Position numbers and translations under genes: made by a program. Below, piece after piece: positions 25,686 to 34,605 of a stretch of DNA of 64,000 nucleotides. A model generated the notes under the pieces. That model made no database searches. It had not been told where the DNA came from and saw only the letters and a program-made list of their open reading frames with translations. Each line of letters opens with the position of its first letter. The first letter of the stretch is position 1. Location of the stretch: assembly GCA_028284945.1 (NCBI GenBank), contig JANQQJ010000034.1, forward strand, positions 62,001 to 126,000, read 5' to 3'. Source of the stretch: Alphaproteobacteria bacterium (lineage in GTDB: Bacteria > Pseudomonadota > Alphaproteobacteria > SMXS01).

Positions 25686-26930
25686 ATGAGCTATGAACTA
25701 ACCCCTCGCACCGAAGCCGGCGTAAAGTTTGTTGCGGCCGCTGAAAGTGTGGTCGAACCGCTTCGCGCACGCGCCGACGAAGCCGACCGCGCTGGCACCA
25801 TGAACCGGCAGAACTTCACCGACATGCTGGCGGTCGGGGTTACCACAGCCTTTCTGCCGGAAGCTTTGGGTGGCTTTGGCCTAACCTCCATTCATGACTG
25901 GATGGCCGGGATGACACGGCTGGGCCGGGGCGACGGGTCCGCTGCCATCACCATGAACATGCATCTGGCGGTCAGCCGCGGCCTCGTGATCGGCTATCAA
26001 AGAGCGCTCGCCTCAGGCAACAAACCTGTTGCGTCGGGTATTGAGGCGCAGCTTCGGCAGATTGCCTCGGGCGAGATGTATATCTGCGCAACCGCGACGG
26101 AGCCCGGAACAGACAATCTGCACCCTTTTACCGAGGCTACCCGCACCGATGATGGGTGGGAAATCAACGGCCTGAAAATCTTCGTCACCGGGTCGCCGAT
26201 CGCGACCCATCTGGCGATGAACCTACGCATGCCGGGTGCCGCAGACGACGGCGGCGACCTGATCGGCTCGGTCATGCTGCCGCTCGATACACCGGGCATC
26301 GAACCGCAGGACGATTGGGACGCGATGGGCATGCGCGCGTCAGGCAGCCAGGCGGTGAAATTCAACAATGTCAAAGTGCCCGCCCCTATGGTCCGCCCGA
26401 TGGGGCCCTGGGGCGTGTGGAGTACGGCGGTATTGATGAACCGGAACGTTGCCAACATGCCCCTGCTGGGCGTGTTCCTTGGCATTGCTGAACATGCCCA
26501 CGAGCTGGCACTAACCGCCGCTTCGAAACAGGCAAAGAAGGGCAAGCCGCGCAATGCCGACCGGCCCGGCATTCAGCACACCATGGGCGAAATGGAAATC
26601 GCCCTCGCCACCGCGCAAGCCATGCTGGCACAGACGGGCCGCTATGCAGACGAGTTCATGGCCACCCATCAGGGCGACGCGCTGACGCTTGAAGCGGGGC
26701 ATGAGCTGCTGAAAAACCACCAGAGCATGAAATGGGTGGTGAACCGCAACGCCATCGCCATTGTCGATCAGGCGATGAGCGTGGCGGGCGGCGGCGCCTT
26801 CATGGCCGGGCATCCGCTGTCCCGGCTCTACCGCGATGTCCGCGCGGGGCCCTTCATGCAGCCCTATTCCCCGACGGAAGCGAGGGAATATATCGGCAAA
26901 ATCGCCCTGGGGATTTACCCGGAGGATTGA
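25686..26930 (+). CDS. acyl-CoA dehydrogenase
   Basis: 414 residues from ATG 25686; the upstream extension of the frame is not homologous. Three-domain ACAD fold: N-terminal helices ('NFTDMLAVGVTTAFLPEALGGFGLT'), middle beta domain ('ICATATEPGTDNLHPFTEATRTDDGWEINGLKIFVTGSP', 'DDWDAMGMRASGSQAVKFNNVKVP') and C-terminal helices with 'KWVVNRNAIAIVDQAMSVAGGGAFMAGHPLSRLYRDVRAGPFMQP'. It introduces an alpha-beta double bond into an acyl-CoA with FAD; the GPFMQPYS ending is typical of the broader 'acyl-CoA dehydrogenase/HpaB-like' group, so a monooxygenase role cannot be excluded. Confidence 0.88.
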   Translation: MSYELTPRTEAGVKFVAAAESVVEPLRARADEADRAGTMNRQNFTDMLAVGVTTAFLPEALGGFGLTSIHDWMAGMTRLGRGDGSAAITMNMHLAVSRGLVIGYQRALASGNKPVASGIEAQLRQIASGEMYICATATEPGTDNLHPFTEATRTDDGWEINGLKIFVTGSPIATHLAMNLRMPGAADDGGDLIGSVMLPLDTPGIEPQDDWDAMGMRASGSQAVKFNNVKVPAPMVRPMGPWGVWSTAVLMNRNVANMPLLGVFLGIAEHAHELALTAASKQAKKGKPRNADRPGIQHTMGEMEIALATAQAMLAQTGRYADEFMATHQGDALTLEAGHELLKNHQSMKWVVNRNAIAIVDQAMSVAGGGAFMAGHPLSRLYRDVRAGPFMQPYSPTEAREYIGKIALGIYPED

Positions 26931-26960
26931 TACGGCGCGCGATCAACGTGAGCGGGGCTC

Positions 26961-27051
26961 CCCAACCCCGTTCGCCCTGAGCCTGTCGAAAGGTTGTTCG
27001 AACGGGGTTGGGCCGTCCGCACTTCGGCAAGCTCAGCACGAACGGAAAAAA
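26961..27051. repeat. REP-like paired palindrome, locus 1
   Basis: The outer palindrome CCCAACCCCGTTCG (26961-26974) is exactly repeated in inverse at 26999-27012. A second REP half in opposite orientation ends with CAGCACGAACGG (to 27045). Both halves contain the core CCGTTCG-(G/C)-CTGAGC followed by a TCGAA/CCGAA element. The same core is found at 51895-52029. It is intergenic between convergent genes. Confidence 0.85.
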
Positions 27052-27059
27052 GTAATCTG

Positions 27060-27434
27060 CTAGTCCAACGTCACCCGTATCCCGATCTGCGGCTTGCCGC
27101 GCTGTTTGCCGAAAAACCGGAATAGCCGGGCCATCAGACCATATTTGGCGAGGATTGCCGCATCGACCTGCTGGAACGCCGGGTCAGAATTGGAAATAAG
27201 CTCTGCGGTTCCCAGCTGCGAAACCGCGCCCTCCTCCACCTTGCCTGACATGTTGCACGGCACCACCTCAACCCTTGGCGTATTGCGTATGCGCCGGACC
27301 TTCCACGACCCATCGTCAGTCACGATCAGCAGCTTACCGTCCACCGGCGCAAACCAGACCGGCGTCGGTTTCGCGCGCCCATCCTTCGTGAAGGTGGTGA
27401 GCGAGATGTATTTTTCAGAATCGAGAGTGGTCAT
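27060..27434 (-). CDS. PPOX-class F420-dependent-type oxidoreductase
   Basis: 124 residues with the split-barrel flavin/F420-binding fold of Rv1155-like proteins: 'EKYISLTTFTKDGRAKPTPVWFAPVDGKLLIVTDDGSWKVRRIRNTPRVEVVPCNMSG' contains the strand pattern and the conserved W-K-V/A-R-R-I-R motif. Family members reduce small organic molecules with F420H2, or are uncharacterised. It stands alone, ends next to the REP-like repeat at 26961-27051 and is the second potential F420 enzyme in the window. Confidence 0.85.
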   Translation of the reverse strand: MTTLDSEKYISLTTFTKDGRAKPTPVWFAPVDGKLLIVTDDGSWKVRRIRNTPRVEVVPCNMSGKVEEGAVSQLGTAELISNSDPAFQQVDAAILAKYGLMARLFRFFGKQRGKPQIGIRVTLD

Positions 27435-27557
27435 TAAAATTCGTCCCGAGCCGTCATCATTATCAATAACTCTATCACTTATTCACCCATCCCGTTCTGC
27501 GCTATAGTTTAGCCTGCCTTGGGGGCTCGCTCGATTGAAGTGCGTGAGGGGACGCAG

Positions 27558-28034
27558 ATGGGTGAGGACTCAAAAAAGCAGAGTGTGTGGTCACAAATAT
27601 TGATGGCGGTGGCCATTGCCCTGTTGGCGGGCGGCACGTCACCCTGGTGGTGGAACGAGATTGTCGGGTCCAGAGGACAGGACGCGCCCGCCCCACAGGT
27701 TATTGAGGCTACCCCTGCCGCACCATCAGCACCGCAGGTCCCCCAGGCGCCACAAAACCAGGATCAGACCCATCTGCAGCAGGCGCTGGATGACACGACC
27801 GCCATTCAGGCAATTTATGAACGCGCCTCGCGCGACCGCTCCATGGGCTGCCCTGATGTGCGCCGGAGCGTGGAGACCATCCGGGTCTATACCGCCAGCG
27901 GCCTGCCCGTGCCGGAAAGCTACCGCTATACGGTGCGCTATCCACGTGAGGTCGCCGACCCCACTGTCGCCGACTACGCCACCGACCGGATCGAACGGAT
28001 CAAGCGAAGTCGCGCGGGGTGTTTTCCGTCTTAG
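27558..28034 (+). CDS. hypothetical single-span membrane protein
   Basis: 158 residues from ATG 27558 (AGGGG upstream; the frame continues 13 codons further without support). An N-terminal membrane helix ('ILMAVAIALLAGGTSPWWW') precedes a proline/glutamine-rich linker (APAPQVIEATPAAPSAPQVPQAPQ) and a small soluble domain with two cysteines ('GCPDVRRSVETIRVY', 'KRSRAGCFPS'). No family recognised; the proline-rich linker suggests a periplasmic or envelope protein. Its stop codon is followed one base later by the hicA start, so it may drive hicA translation. Confidence 0.6.
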   Translation: MGEDSKKQSVWSQILMAVAIALLAGGTSPWWWNEIVGSRGQDAPAPQVIEATPAAPSAPQVPQAPQNQDQTHLQQALDDTTAIQAIYERASRDRSMGCPDVRRSVETIRVYTASGLPVPESYRYTVRYPREVADPTVADYATDRIERIKRSRAGCFPS

Positions 28035-28035
28035 T

Positions 28036-28215
28036 GTGATTGCTAAGTTGCCGCCTGAAGCAGATGGGTTTGAGCACAAGAGAACCCGAGGCTCCCATGC
28101 GAAGTTCACCAAGGGCGCACTTACTGTTGTCGTTCCGCATCCTAAGAAAGACTTGCCCGCCGGTACTGTGCGCGCGATCTACCGGGCGGCGGGCTGGCTG
28201 GATAACGGAGACTGA
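28036..28215 (+). CDS. hicA: HicA-type toxin
   Basis: 59 residues from GTG 28036, too short for most gene callers. The signature 'KRTRGSHAKFTKGALTVVVPHPKKDLPAGTVRAIYRAAGW' is that of HicA, a double-stranded-RNA-binding-fold mRNA interferase whose catalytic histidine is in GSH (residue 21). The N-terminus (VIAKLPPEADGF) is slightly unlike the usual 'EVIKxLExDGF', with a proline pair where the first helix should be, so the toxin may be weak or decayed. It follows the previous stop codon by one base and precedes hicB by two bases. No convincing own ribosome-binding site is seen. Confidence 0.75.
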   Translation: MIAKLPPEADGFEHKRTRGSHAKFTKGALTVVVPHPKKDLPAGTVRAIYRAAGWLDNGD

Positions 28216-28217
28216 CC

Positions 28218-28634
28218 ATGCGCTACTATTTTGGTATTCTACATAAAGATGCGGACAGCGCCTATGGCGTGCACTTTCCGGATCTGCCCGGCTGCTTCTC
28301 AGCCGCTGATAGTCTGGAAGACGTTCTTGCCAACGCTACCGAGTCCGTTGCGCTCTATCTGGAGGGGGAAGAAAACGTTCCACCGCGGGATCTGAACGAC
28401 ATTCAATCTGACAGGGACGTGCAGCGCGAACTGGCCGAGGGCGGCTCATTAATCGCTGTACCCTTCATTCAACTGACAGGCCGAAGCGCCAAAGCGAATA
28501 TCACCATGGACGCCGGGCTGCTGGCCGCCATCGACAAGGTCGCTAAGGAACGGCACATTACCCGCTCAGCCTTTCTGGCGGACCTGGCATCGCGGGAGAT
28601 TACGGGATCTGGAAGGGACACGAAGGCGTCGTAG
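28218..28634 (+). CDS. hicB: HicB-type antitoxin
   Basis: 138 residues. The N-terminal HicB fold is clear ('AYGVHFPDLPGCFSAADSLEDVLANATESVALYLEGEE'), followed by a C-terminal ribbon-helix-helix DNA-binding domain ('KANITMDAGLLAAIDKVAKERHITRSAFLADLASREI'). HicB binds and neutralises HicA and represses the operon. It begins two bases after the hicA stop. The pair is probably a stability or stress module. Confidence 0.9.
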   Translation: MRYYFGILHKDADSAYGVHFPDLPGCFSAADSLEDVLANATESVALYLEGEENVPPRDLNDIQSDRDVQRELAEGGSLIAVPFIQLTGRSAKANITMDAGLLAAIDKVAKERHITRSAFLADLASREITGSGRDTKAS

Positions 28635-28663
28635 ACCTACGGCAACTCCATCAATATGGACAA

Positions 28664-29809
28664 TCAATTGGTCTCAGAGCACGCTGGCCAGGCTTGGCTG
28701 AGAATATTGGTCAGGAGCGTAGGGTAGCTCCATCCGATCTCCCGTGCCGCTAATAGAGTAAGGCTGTCCTGATCGTCCCGGCCTGGTCGTCCGGGGCCCG
28801 TCATGTTCGGCTTCATATTGAGGTCAAAAAGCCGGTACTCCCCATCCTCAGTACAACGACAATCAATCCGGATAGGGGCGCGGGCCCCGACCAGTTCTGC
28901 CGCTCTCTCAGTATGGCTCACCAGTCTCGCCATTGACGGCTCCTCGGATTCTGCGCCGCCTAAGGCTCTACTGTTTCGAGTTACCGCAACAACGCCGCTA
29001 TAGGGCGCAACGCCGGAGTCGTGATTAAAGCGTGCGATGACCGGCAAGGCCCAGTGCCGGCTCTTCTGGGCTGCCTTACCATCGATCACATACTCACCCG
29101 GGGGCATCAGCGTAATGGTGACCTCCTGGCCCGGCAGGTATTCCTCGAGAATGAGCCGGTCGCCATATCGTGGATATGTTTCACCTTTGACCTCTACCTC
29201 GGCAGCGAACAATCCGGAAGCCGCAGTCTTAAGGCTGGTTAAGTCTTCGATACGAACGACGCCTTCGCTACCGCGCCCCCGTAGGGGTTTCAACACAAGC
29301 GGAAACGATAATCCGCACGCCCGGATCTGGTTATCGGTCAGTTCACTGGCCTGCAAACCTGGTCCACCTTCCATCGAACAGACAATGATGGATGCCGGTA
29401 CCGGACACCCGTGGTCCGCAAGCAGAGCATTCGTCACTGCTTTGTCATCGAAGATGTGAACCCGTGCAGGCTCCTGACCAACGATGTTAAGGCGCTTATC
29501 GCCCAAGCGCTCGATTGGATGGCCCCGAAAGAGCACGGTGTTCGCCCACAGGGTCCTGGCGCCGTCCGCTATGGCCGATACGATGCCCGCTTCCGTGTCA
29601 GGATAGACCCAATCTATCGCCTTCTCGGGATCCGGATCCCTGGCAGGCGTTACAACCGGAACACCTGCTTCTTTCAGGGCAAAAGCAATATCCGCCCCGC
29701 TGTCGGAGTAACCGGCAGGCTTTTTGGGCTTCCGGATACCGTCTATCATCGGCGGCAGAAGAGCTTGATACAACACGGCAACCGGCTCTGTCGGCGTTGC
29801 TACTAGCAT
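28664..29809 (-). CDS. ATP-grasp enzyme (D-Ala-D-Ala-ligase-like)
   Basis: About 381 residues from ATG 29809; the frame extends upstream through the end of the PQQ gene and is probably not translated there. The nucleotide-binding part is visible: 'FPLVLKPLRGRGSEGVVRIEDL' (lysine and glycine-rich loop), 'LILEEYLPGQEVTITLMPPGEY', and the metal site 'RIDCRCTEDGEYRLFDLNMKPNMTGPG' (D and N). The N-terminal domain ('VAVLYQALLPPMIDGIRKPKKPAGYSDSGADIAFALKEAGVPVV') resembles the D-alanine-D-alanine ligase substrate domain. It would ligate a carboxylate to an amine with ATP; the substrate is unknown. It may be cotranscribed with the PQQ dehydrogenase 40 bases upstream. Confidence 0.82.
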   Translation of the reverse strand: MLVATPTEPVAVLYQALLPPMIDGIRKPKKPAGYSDSGADIAFALKEAGVPVVTPARDPDPEKAIDWVYPDTEAGIVSAIADGARTLWANTVLFRGHPIERLGDKRLNIVGQEPARVHIFDDKAVTNALLADHGCPVPASIIVCSMEGGPGLQASELTDNQIRACGLSFPLVLKPLRGRGSEGVVRIEDLTSLKTAASGLFAAEVEVKGETYPRYGDRLILEEYLPGQEVTITLMPPGEYVIDGKAAQKSRHWALPVIARFNHDSGVAPYSGVVAVTRNSRALGGAESEEPSMARLVSHTERAAELVGARAPIRIDCRCTEDGEYRLFDLNMKPNMTGPGRPGRDDQDSLTLLAAREIGWSYPTLLTNILSQAWPACSETN

Positions 29810-29849
29810 CAACTCATCCAGACCAAAATGCGGAATCTCCCGAGACTGT

Positions 29850-31799
29850 CTAATCCTCGCTCTTACGCAACCCGAACGCCACGATGGCGTCGCCCAGGGG
29901 CGCGTCGAAGAACAGGTGGCGGCCGGTGACCTGCACCACGAACTGGCGGCCGTCGGCTTCATAGGTCATGGGCGTGGCGGCAATGCCTGCATCCATCTGA
30001 TGGCGCCAGAGTTCCTTGCCCGTCGCCAACTCGTAAGCGCGGAAAATCATGTCGCGGCTGGCGCCGATAAACACCACCCCGCCCGCCGTGACCACCGGGC
30101 CGCCGACATTGGGCTGGCCCAGATTCCACGGCACCGGCAGCGGAATGGGCGCTTCATTTTCGATCGAGCCCAAAGGCGAGCGCCAGACGACTTCACCTGC
30201 CGCCAGATCCACCGCGACTAGCTCACCCCAGGGCGGCGGACTGCACGGCACGCCGAAGGGTGACAACAGCCACTCCGCCTCGACCGCATAAGGGGTTTCG
30301 GCCTGTTCGGATCGCACTGCGCCGGTCTCCGTGCGCATCAGGCGGAAGCCGCTGCCCGCCTCTTCCCGCGGGACAAGCCGGATGATCTGCGCCACCGTAT
30401 TGAGGTTCACCACCATCCATTGCCGCGCCGGGTCATAGGCCGGGCCGCCCCAATTCACGCCGCCCGCATGGCCGGGGACGAGCATCGTCCCCTCCCCCAC
30501 ATCGGGCGCGGTATACATGCCGTCATAGCGGACCTCTTCGATCTTCTCGCGGCACTTTTTGCGGTCCCAGAAGGTGAGGCCCCAGGCGTGTTCCGGTGTC
30601 AGGTCATTGCTAACCAGGCGCAGTGAGTCCTGCGGGAATGGCTGGGTGGGGGACAACCACTCGCCTTCCACCTTGAACTGCGGCACCGGGCGCTCTTCGA
30701 TGGGGAACAACGGCTCGCCCGTCTCGCGATTGAACACGAAGACAAAGCCCTGCTTGGTGTTCTGCACTACAGCGGGAATGACCTGCCCGTCCTTTTCCAG
30801 ATCGACCAACATGGGCGGTGACGACACGTCATAGTCCCAGATGTCGTGATGGACGGCCTGAAAATGCCAGACCATTTCGCCTGTTGAGGCTTTGAGCGCG
30901 ACCAGCGAACTGGAATAGCGGTTGTCACCCTTACGCTCGCCGCCCCAATGGTCGGGCGCGGCGCTGGAAGTGGGCAGGAACACCAGGTCCCGCCCCACAT
31001 CCGCCACCATAGTCGACCAGACATTGGCCGCCCCGGTGCGGTGGGCGCTGCCGTCCAGCCACGTCTCATAGGCGGGGTCAGACGGGTCCTGCGGGATGGG
31101 GTTGAACGTCCAGGTCAGATCGCCGGTGCGCAGATCAAAGGCAAAGACGGTGCCGCGCGGTGCATTGGCGCGCAGATTATCCAGCACGATCACCCCGGTG
31201 ATCACCTGCCCGCCCGCCACGATGGGCGCCGACGTGACCCTCCATTCACCGGTGGCGATCGAGGCCACCGCCTCAGGGATTTTCACTTCGCCATTGCTGC
31301 CAAAGCCCGCGCAGCGCTGGCCGGTCAGCGCGTCAATCGCCATCATCCGCGCATCATTGGTGCCGAACAGAATGCGGTGCGCACAAGGCGCCCCCTCCGC
31401 GGCATCCGGGTCTACCCATTGGGTCACACCGCGAGAATTGTACTGCGGCAGTTCCAGAGTCAGATCGATTTCCGCATCGAACACCCAACGCTCCTCCCCC
31501 GTCGCCGGGTTGAGCGCGATGATCCTGTTAAAGGGTGTCGAGATGATCAGGCTGCCCGCGACCAGGATCGGCGTATATTGGCTGGAGCTGATATTGACCA
31601 GGTCCGCACCCCGGCGGTCAATTTCACCGGTGTGGTAGGTCCAGGCGACTTCTAACTCATCCACATTGTCCGGCGTGATTTGATCCGCATCGGAATACCG
31701 CGTGCCCGCCTGCGTCGCGCCATAATACGGCCAATCGCCGCCGGATGCCGGCGCGGCTGTCGCCACCAGCACGATCAACGAAAGAAACGCCCCCCGCAT
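29850..31799 (-). CDS. PQQ-dependent dehydrogenase (glucose/alcohol-type propeller)
   Basis: 649 residues with a signal peptide (MRGAFLSLIVLVATAAPASG) and a complete eight-bladed PQQ propeller beginning 'DWPYYGATQAGTRYSDADQITPDNVDELEVAWTYHTGE', the hallmark of this enzyme group. No cytochrome domain and no membrane part, so it is a soluble periplasmic quinoprotein. The active-site signature 'HHDIWDYDVSSPPMLVDL' is present. The substrate could be a sugar, alcohol or cyclic polyol. It starts a minus-strand run with the oxidoreductase and amidohydrolase genes upstream. Confidence 0.92.
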   Translation of the reverse strand: MRGAFLSLIVLVATAAPASGGDWPYYGATQAGTRYSDADQITPDNVDELEVAWTYHTGEIDRRGADLVNISSSQYTPILVAGSLIISTPFNRIIALNPATGEERWVFDAEIDLTLELPQYNSRGVTQWVDPDAAEGAPCAHRILFGTNDARMMAIDALTGQRCAGFGSNGEVKIPEAVASIATGEWRVTSAPIVAGGQVITGVIVLDNLRANAPRGTVFAFDLRTGDLTWTFNPIPQDPSDPAYETWLDGSAHRTGAANVWSTMVADVGRDLVFLPTSSAAPDHWGGERKGDNRYSSSLVALKASTGEMVWHFQAVHHDIWDYDVSSPPMLVDLEKDGQVIPAVVQNTKQGFVFVFNRETGEPLFPIEERPVPQFKVEGEWLSPTQPFPQDSLRLVSNDLTPEHAWGLTFWDRKKCREKIEEVRYDGMYTAPDVGEGTMLVPGHAGGVNWGGPAYDPARQWMVVNLNTVAQIIRLVPREEAGSGFRLMRTETGAVRSEQAETPYAVEAEWLLSPFGVPCSPPPWGELVAVDLAAGEVVWRSPLGSIENEAPIPLPVPWNLGQPNVGGPVVTAGGVVFIGASRDMIFRAYELATGKELWRHQMDAGIAATPMTYEADGRQFVVQVTGRHLFFDAPLGDAIVAFGLRKSED

Positions 31800-31821
31800 C
31801 CGTGGCGCCTAACGCGGCTGA

Positions 31822-32829
31822 TCAAGCAGCATAATCGATCACGATCTTGCCGAAGTGTCCCTGCGCCTGCATCAGGCGGTAAGCGTCGGGCGCGTTTTCG
31901 AAACTGACACTGTCGGAGATGACCGGCTGCATCTGGGTAGCGGCCATGGCGCGGACCATGTCTTCCTGCATCTGGCGGCTGCCGACATAGATGCCCTGAA
32001 CCCGCACGCCCTTGCCTAGGATCGACATGACCGAGAGGTTGGATTCGAGGCCGGAGAGGATGCCGATCACCCCGACAAAGCCGCTGACCGCGACCGCCTC
32101 CAGCGACTGGGCGATGGTGTCGGCGCCACCAACCTCGACGACGATGTCGGCCCCCGCACCGCCGGTAATCTCGAGCACGTTTTTGCTCCAGTCCGGATTG
32201 TCCTTGTAATTGATGGTGTGGTCGGCGCCCATCTGCCGAGCGCGGGCCAGCTTCTCATCCGATGACGAGGTAATGATCACCTCCGCACCGGCCATTTTGG
32301 CGAATTGCAGCGCATAGATGGAAACACCGCCGGTGCCCTGCAGGGTAACGATATCGCCCGGCTTGATCCCGGCTGCATTGACCAGCGTGTGCCATGCGGT
32401 CAGCCCGGCACAGGGCAAGGTGGCTGCTTCCACGTCAGACATATAGTCAGGGATTTTGACCACACCTTCGGCGCTGATCACCATCTGCTCGCGCAGCACG
32501 CCATCCTGCCCGCCGCCCAGCGCCGCCGCGCCATGTTCACCGGTAAACCGCCCACCTTCCCAGGTCGGGAAGAATAGCGGCGTGACCCGGTCACCGACCG
32601 CGACACGCGTGACGCCTTCACCCACCGCGTCGATCACGCCAGCACCGTCGGAAAGAGGGACCAGCGGGAGTTCGCCGCCATTTCCCGTTGCGGCAATCAC
32701 AGTATCTCGGAAGTTCACGCAAGCCGCCGTCATGCGCAGGCGGACCTGCCCCGGACCGGGTTCGGGCGTATCGGTTTCCTTAAGCGCCAGGTTTTCGATG
32801 CCTGGCGCCTCCAACATCCATGTCCGCAT
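31822..32829 (-). CDS. zinc-independent MDR-family oxidoreductase (quinone reductase-like)
   Basis: 335 residues, a medium-chain dehydrogenase/reductase. The NAD(P)-binding region 'GDIVTLQGTGGVSIYALQFAKMAGAEVIITSSSDEKLARARQMGADHTINYKD' is complete, and the N-terminal GroES-like domain is 'VNFRDTVIAATGNGGELPLVPLSDGAGVIDAVGEGV'. The classical catalytic-zinc Cys-His residues are replaced, as in quinone or enoyl reductases, so it is called zinc-independent. It lies between the PQQ dehydrogenase and the amidohydrolase, with gaps of 22 and 3 bases, so the three are likely one transcript. Confidence 0.88.
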   Translation of the reverse strand: MRTWMLEAPGIENLALKETDTPEPGPGQVRLRMTAACVNFRDTVIAATGNGGELPLVPLSDGAGVIDAVGEGVTRVAVGDRVTPLFFPTWEGGRFTGEHGAAALGGGQDGVLREQMVISAEGVVKIPDYMSDVEAATLPCAGLTAWHTLVNAAGIKPGDIVTLQGTGGVSIYALQFAKMAGAEVIITSSSDEKLARARQMGADHTINYKDNPDWSKNVLEITGGAGADIVVEVGGADTIAQSLEAVAVSGFVGVIGILSGLESNLSVMSILGKGVRVQGIYVGSRQMQEDMVRAMAATQMQPVISDSVSFENAPDAYRLMQAQGHFGKIVIDYAA

Positions 32830-32832
32830 GAG

Positions 32833-34530
32833 TTACTCCGCCGCGAGTTGAGAAACGGGTGAGGCCGCGCCGTGCCGCAACAAGCGGCCCGGCAGGTCGC
32901 CTTCAGGATCTACCTGATCAACGCCGCCTTCGCGCAGCAGCGTGCCGTTGACGATGACGGCTTCAATGCCGGTGGCTTCAGATTTCAGGCGATCCGCATC
33001 ACCCGGCAGATCAAAGACGCGCTTCAAGGGACCGGCGCCGACAGTATCCGGGTCGAAGACAACCACGTCGGCGGGCATGCCAACCTCCAGCCGACCGCGA
33101 TCCTTGATGCCAAAGACTTCAGCCGGCCGTGACGTCAGCGTGCGCACCGCCTGCTCCAGCGACAGCACACCCTTCTCGCGGCTCCAATGGCCTAGCAGGT
33201 GGGTGGAGAAACACGCATCACAAAGCTGACTGGCATGGGCCCCGGCATCGGAAAGCCCGAGCACCGTATTGGGATCGTTCAGCAGATCACTGATCTCGTC
33301 CTCGTCGATATTGAGGACAGACAGCCGCAGGCGCGTCGCCATATCGGTTTCAATCGCCATATCCAATGCCAGATCGACAGGATCGATGCCGCGCTCTGCG
33401 GCGACATCGGCAAGGCGGCGTTCTTCGACGCTGCGGTCAGGCGCATAATCGGCGATGACCGTGCGGTCCCACCAGCCCTGGAATACCGGCAACAAGCTGT
33501 CGGTGAATTCCTTGCGCCATGCCGGGTCGGCATAGGCAGCAAGACGCTCCTCGCGGGTACCCGCGCCCAGATTCGCAACACAGTCCATCGGCTCGAACGG
33601 GAATGGGGTTTCCCATTGAAATTCAAAGTTGAGCGGGCGACAGGCCACCTGCGGAATGACATTGATGCCGTCTTCGATCATCTCTGCCGTACGGTCCAAT
33701 TGTTTGCGGTGACCGCCGGGCCCGAACAACCCGGCCAGCAAGGCCGTCCAGCTGACGGTCGTATTGTTGTCCTTGGCGATCTTGCCCAGTTCCTTGAGGT
33801 AGAACTCAGGCCCGATATTGGCCTGCATCATGCCGCCGACTTCACCCAGCGGGGCAGCCAGTTCATAAATCTCTTCGATATCCGCCAACCGGCTGGGCAC
33901 CGGCTTGCCGTCATAGCCCAGATGCGTCAGCGCCTTCGACGTTGCAAAACCAACTGCCCCGGCCTTGAGCGCGTCGCGGACGATGTCTTTCATCTGCGCG
34001 ACTTCTTCTTCCGTTGCAGGACGTTCGACCGAATCCTCGCCCATCACATACATGCGCAATGGCGTATGACCGATCAGCACGCCCATATTGATCGCCATGC
34101 CGCGCTGTTCGACCGCATCCAGATATTCCGGAAAGGTCTCGAACGGCCACTCGTCGCCCAACCCGGCTTCAAGCGCGTCGAGCGACATGCCTTCAACATT
34201 TTCCAGCGTCCGCAGGATCAGCCTGCGATGTTCCGGACGGGTCGGCGCGACACCAAAACCGCAATTACCGATCACCGTCGTCGTAACGCCATGCCAGGGG
34301 GAGATGGTCATCATCCGGTCCCACATGATCTGCGCGTCATAGTGCGTGTGGATATCAACAAAGCCGGGGCAGACCACTTGGCCGCTGGCGTCAATGACCT
34401 TGTCGGCACTGTCCGGCGCGTCGCCCAACGCGACCACCTGGCCGCCTTTGATTCCTACATCGCCCTGATAGCCTGGGGCGCCTGTGCCGTCGACAATGGT
34501 GCCGCCGACAATCTTGATGTCGTAGCTCAT
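32833..34530 (-). CDS. N-acyl-D-amino-acid deacylase-like amidohydrolase
   Basis: 565 residues from ATG 34530 (GGGAGAGGCTCG before it; an upstream extension to 34605 is open but unsupported). Metal ligands of the D-aminoacylase branch are visible: 'FVDIHTHYDAQIMWDRM' (H-x-H), 'GVTTTVIGNCGFGVAP' (cysteine/metal loop), and 'VLGLSDAGAHASQLCDACFSTHLL' (the aspartate/histidine near the C-terminus). It hydrolyses N-acyl-D-amino acids or related cyclic amides such as dihydropyrimidinases. It is the first gene of the minus-strand run with the two oxidoreductases, which hints at one degradation pathway, though the substrate is not evident. Confidence 0.88.
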   Translation of the reverse strand: MSYDIKIVGGTIVDGTGAPGYQGDVGIKGGQVVALGDAPDSADKVIDASGQVVCPGFVDIHTHYDAQIMWDRMMTISPWHGVTTTVIGNCGFGVAPTRPEHRRLILRTLENVEGMSLDALEAGLGDEWPFETFPEYLDAVEQRGMAINMGVLIGHTPLRMYVMGEDSVERPATEEEVAQMKDIVRDALKAGAVGFATSKALTHLGYDGKPVPSRLADIEEIYELAAPLGEVGGMMQANIGPEFYLKELGKIAKDNNTTVSWTALLAGLFGPGGHRKQLDRTAEMIEDGINVIPQVACRPLNFEFQWETPFPFEPMDCVANLGAGTREERLAAYADPAWRKEFTDSLLPVFQGWWDRTVIADYAPDRSVEERRLADVAAERGIDPVDLALDMAIETDMATRLRLSVLNIDEDEISDLLNDPNTVLGLSDAGAHASQLCDACFSTHLLGHWSREKGVLSLEQAVRTLTSRPAEVFGIKDRGRLEVGMPADVVVFDPDTVGAGPLKRVFDLPGDADRLKSEATGIEAVIVNGTLLREGGVDQVDPEGDLPGRLLRHGAASPVSQLAAE

Positions 34531-34605
34531 CGAGCCTCTCCCAATCGGAAATTCCGTAGTGTCAATTAAAGCAGGCGTGACTGTTAATGTCGAGCAACGC
34601 ACCAT

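Noticed and set aside
33199-34569. 456-codon open frame antisense to the D-aminoacylase-like gene
   Set aside because: It is the reverse-complement shadow of a GC-rich conserved gene and its translation has no domain-like pattern; the sense gene has clear metal ligands.
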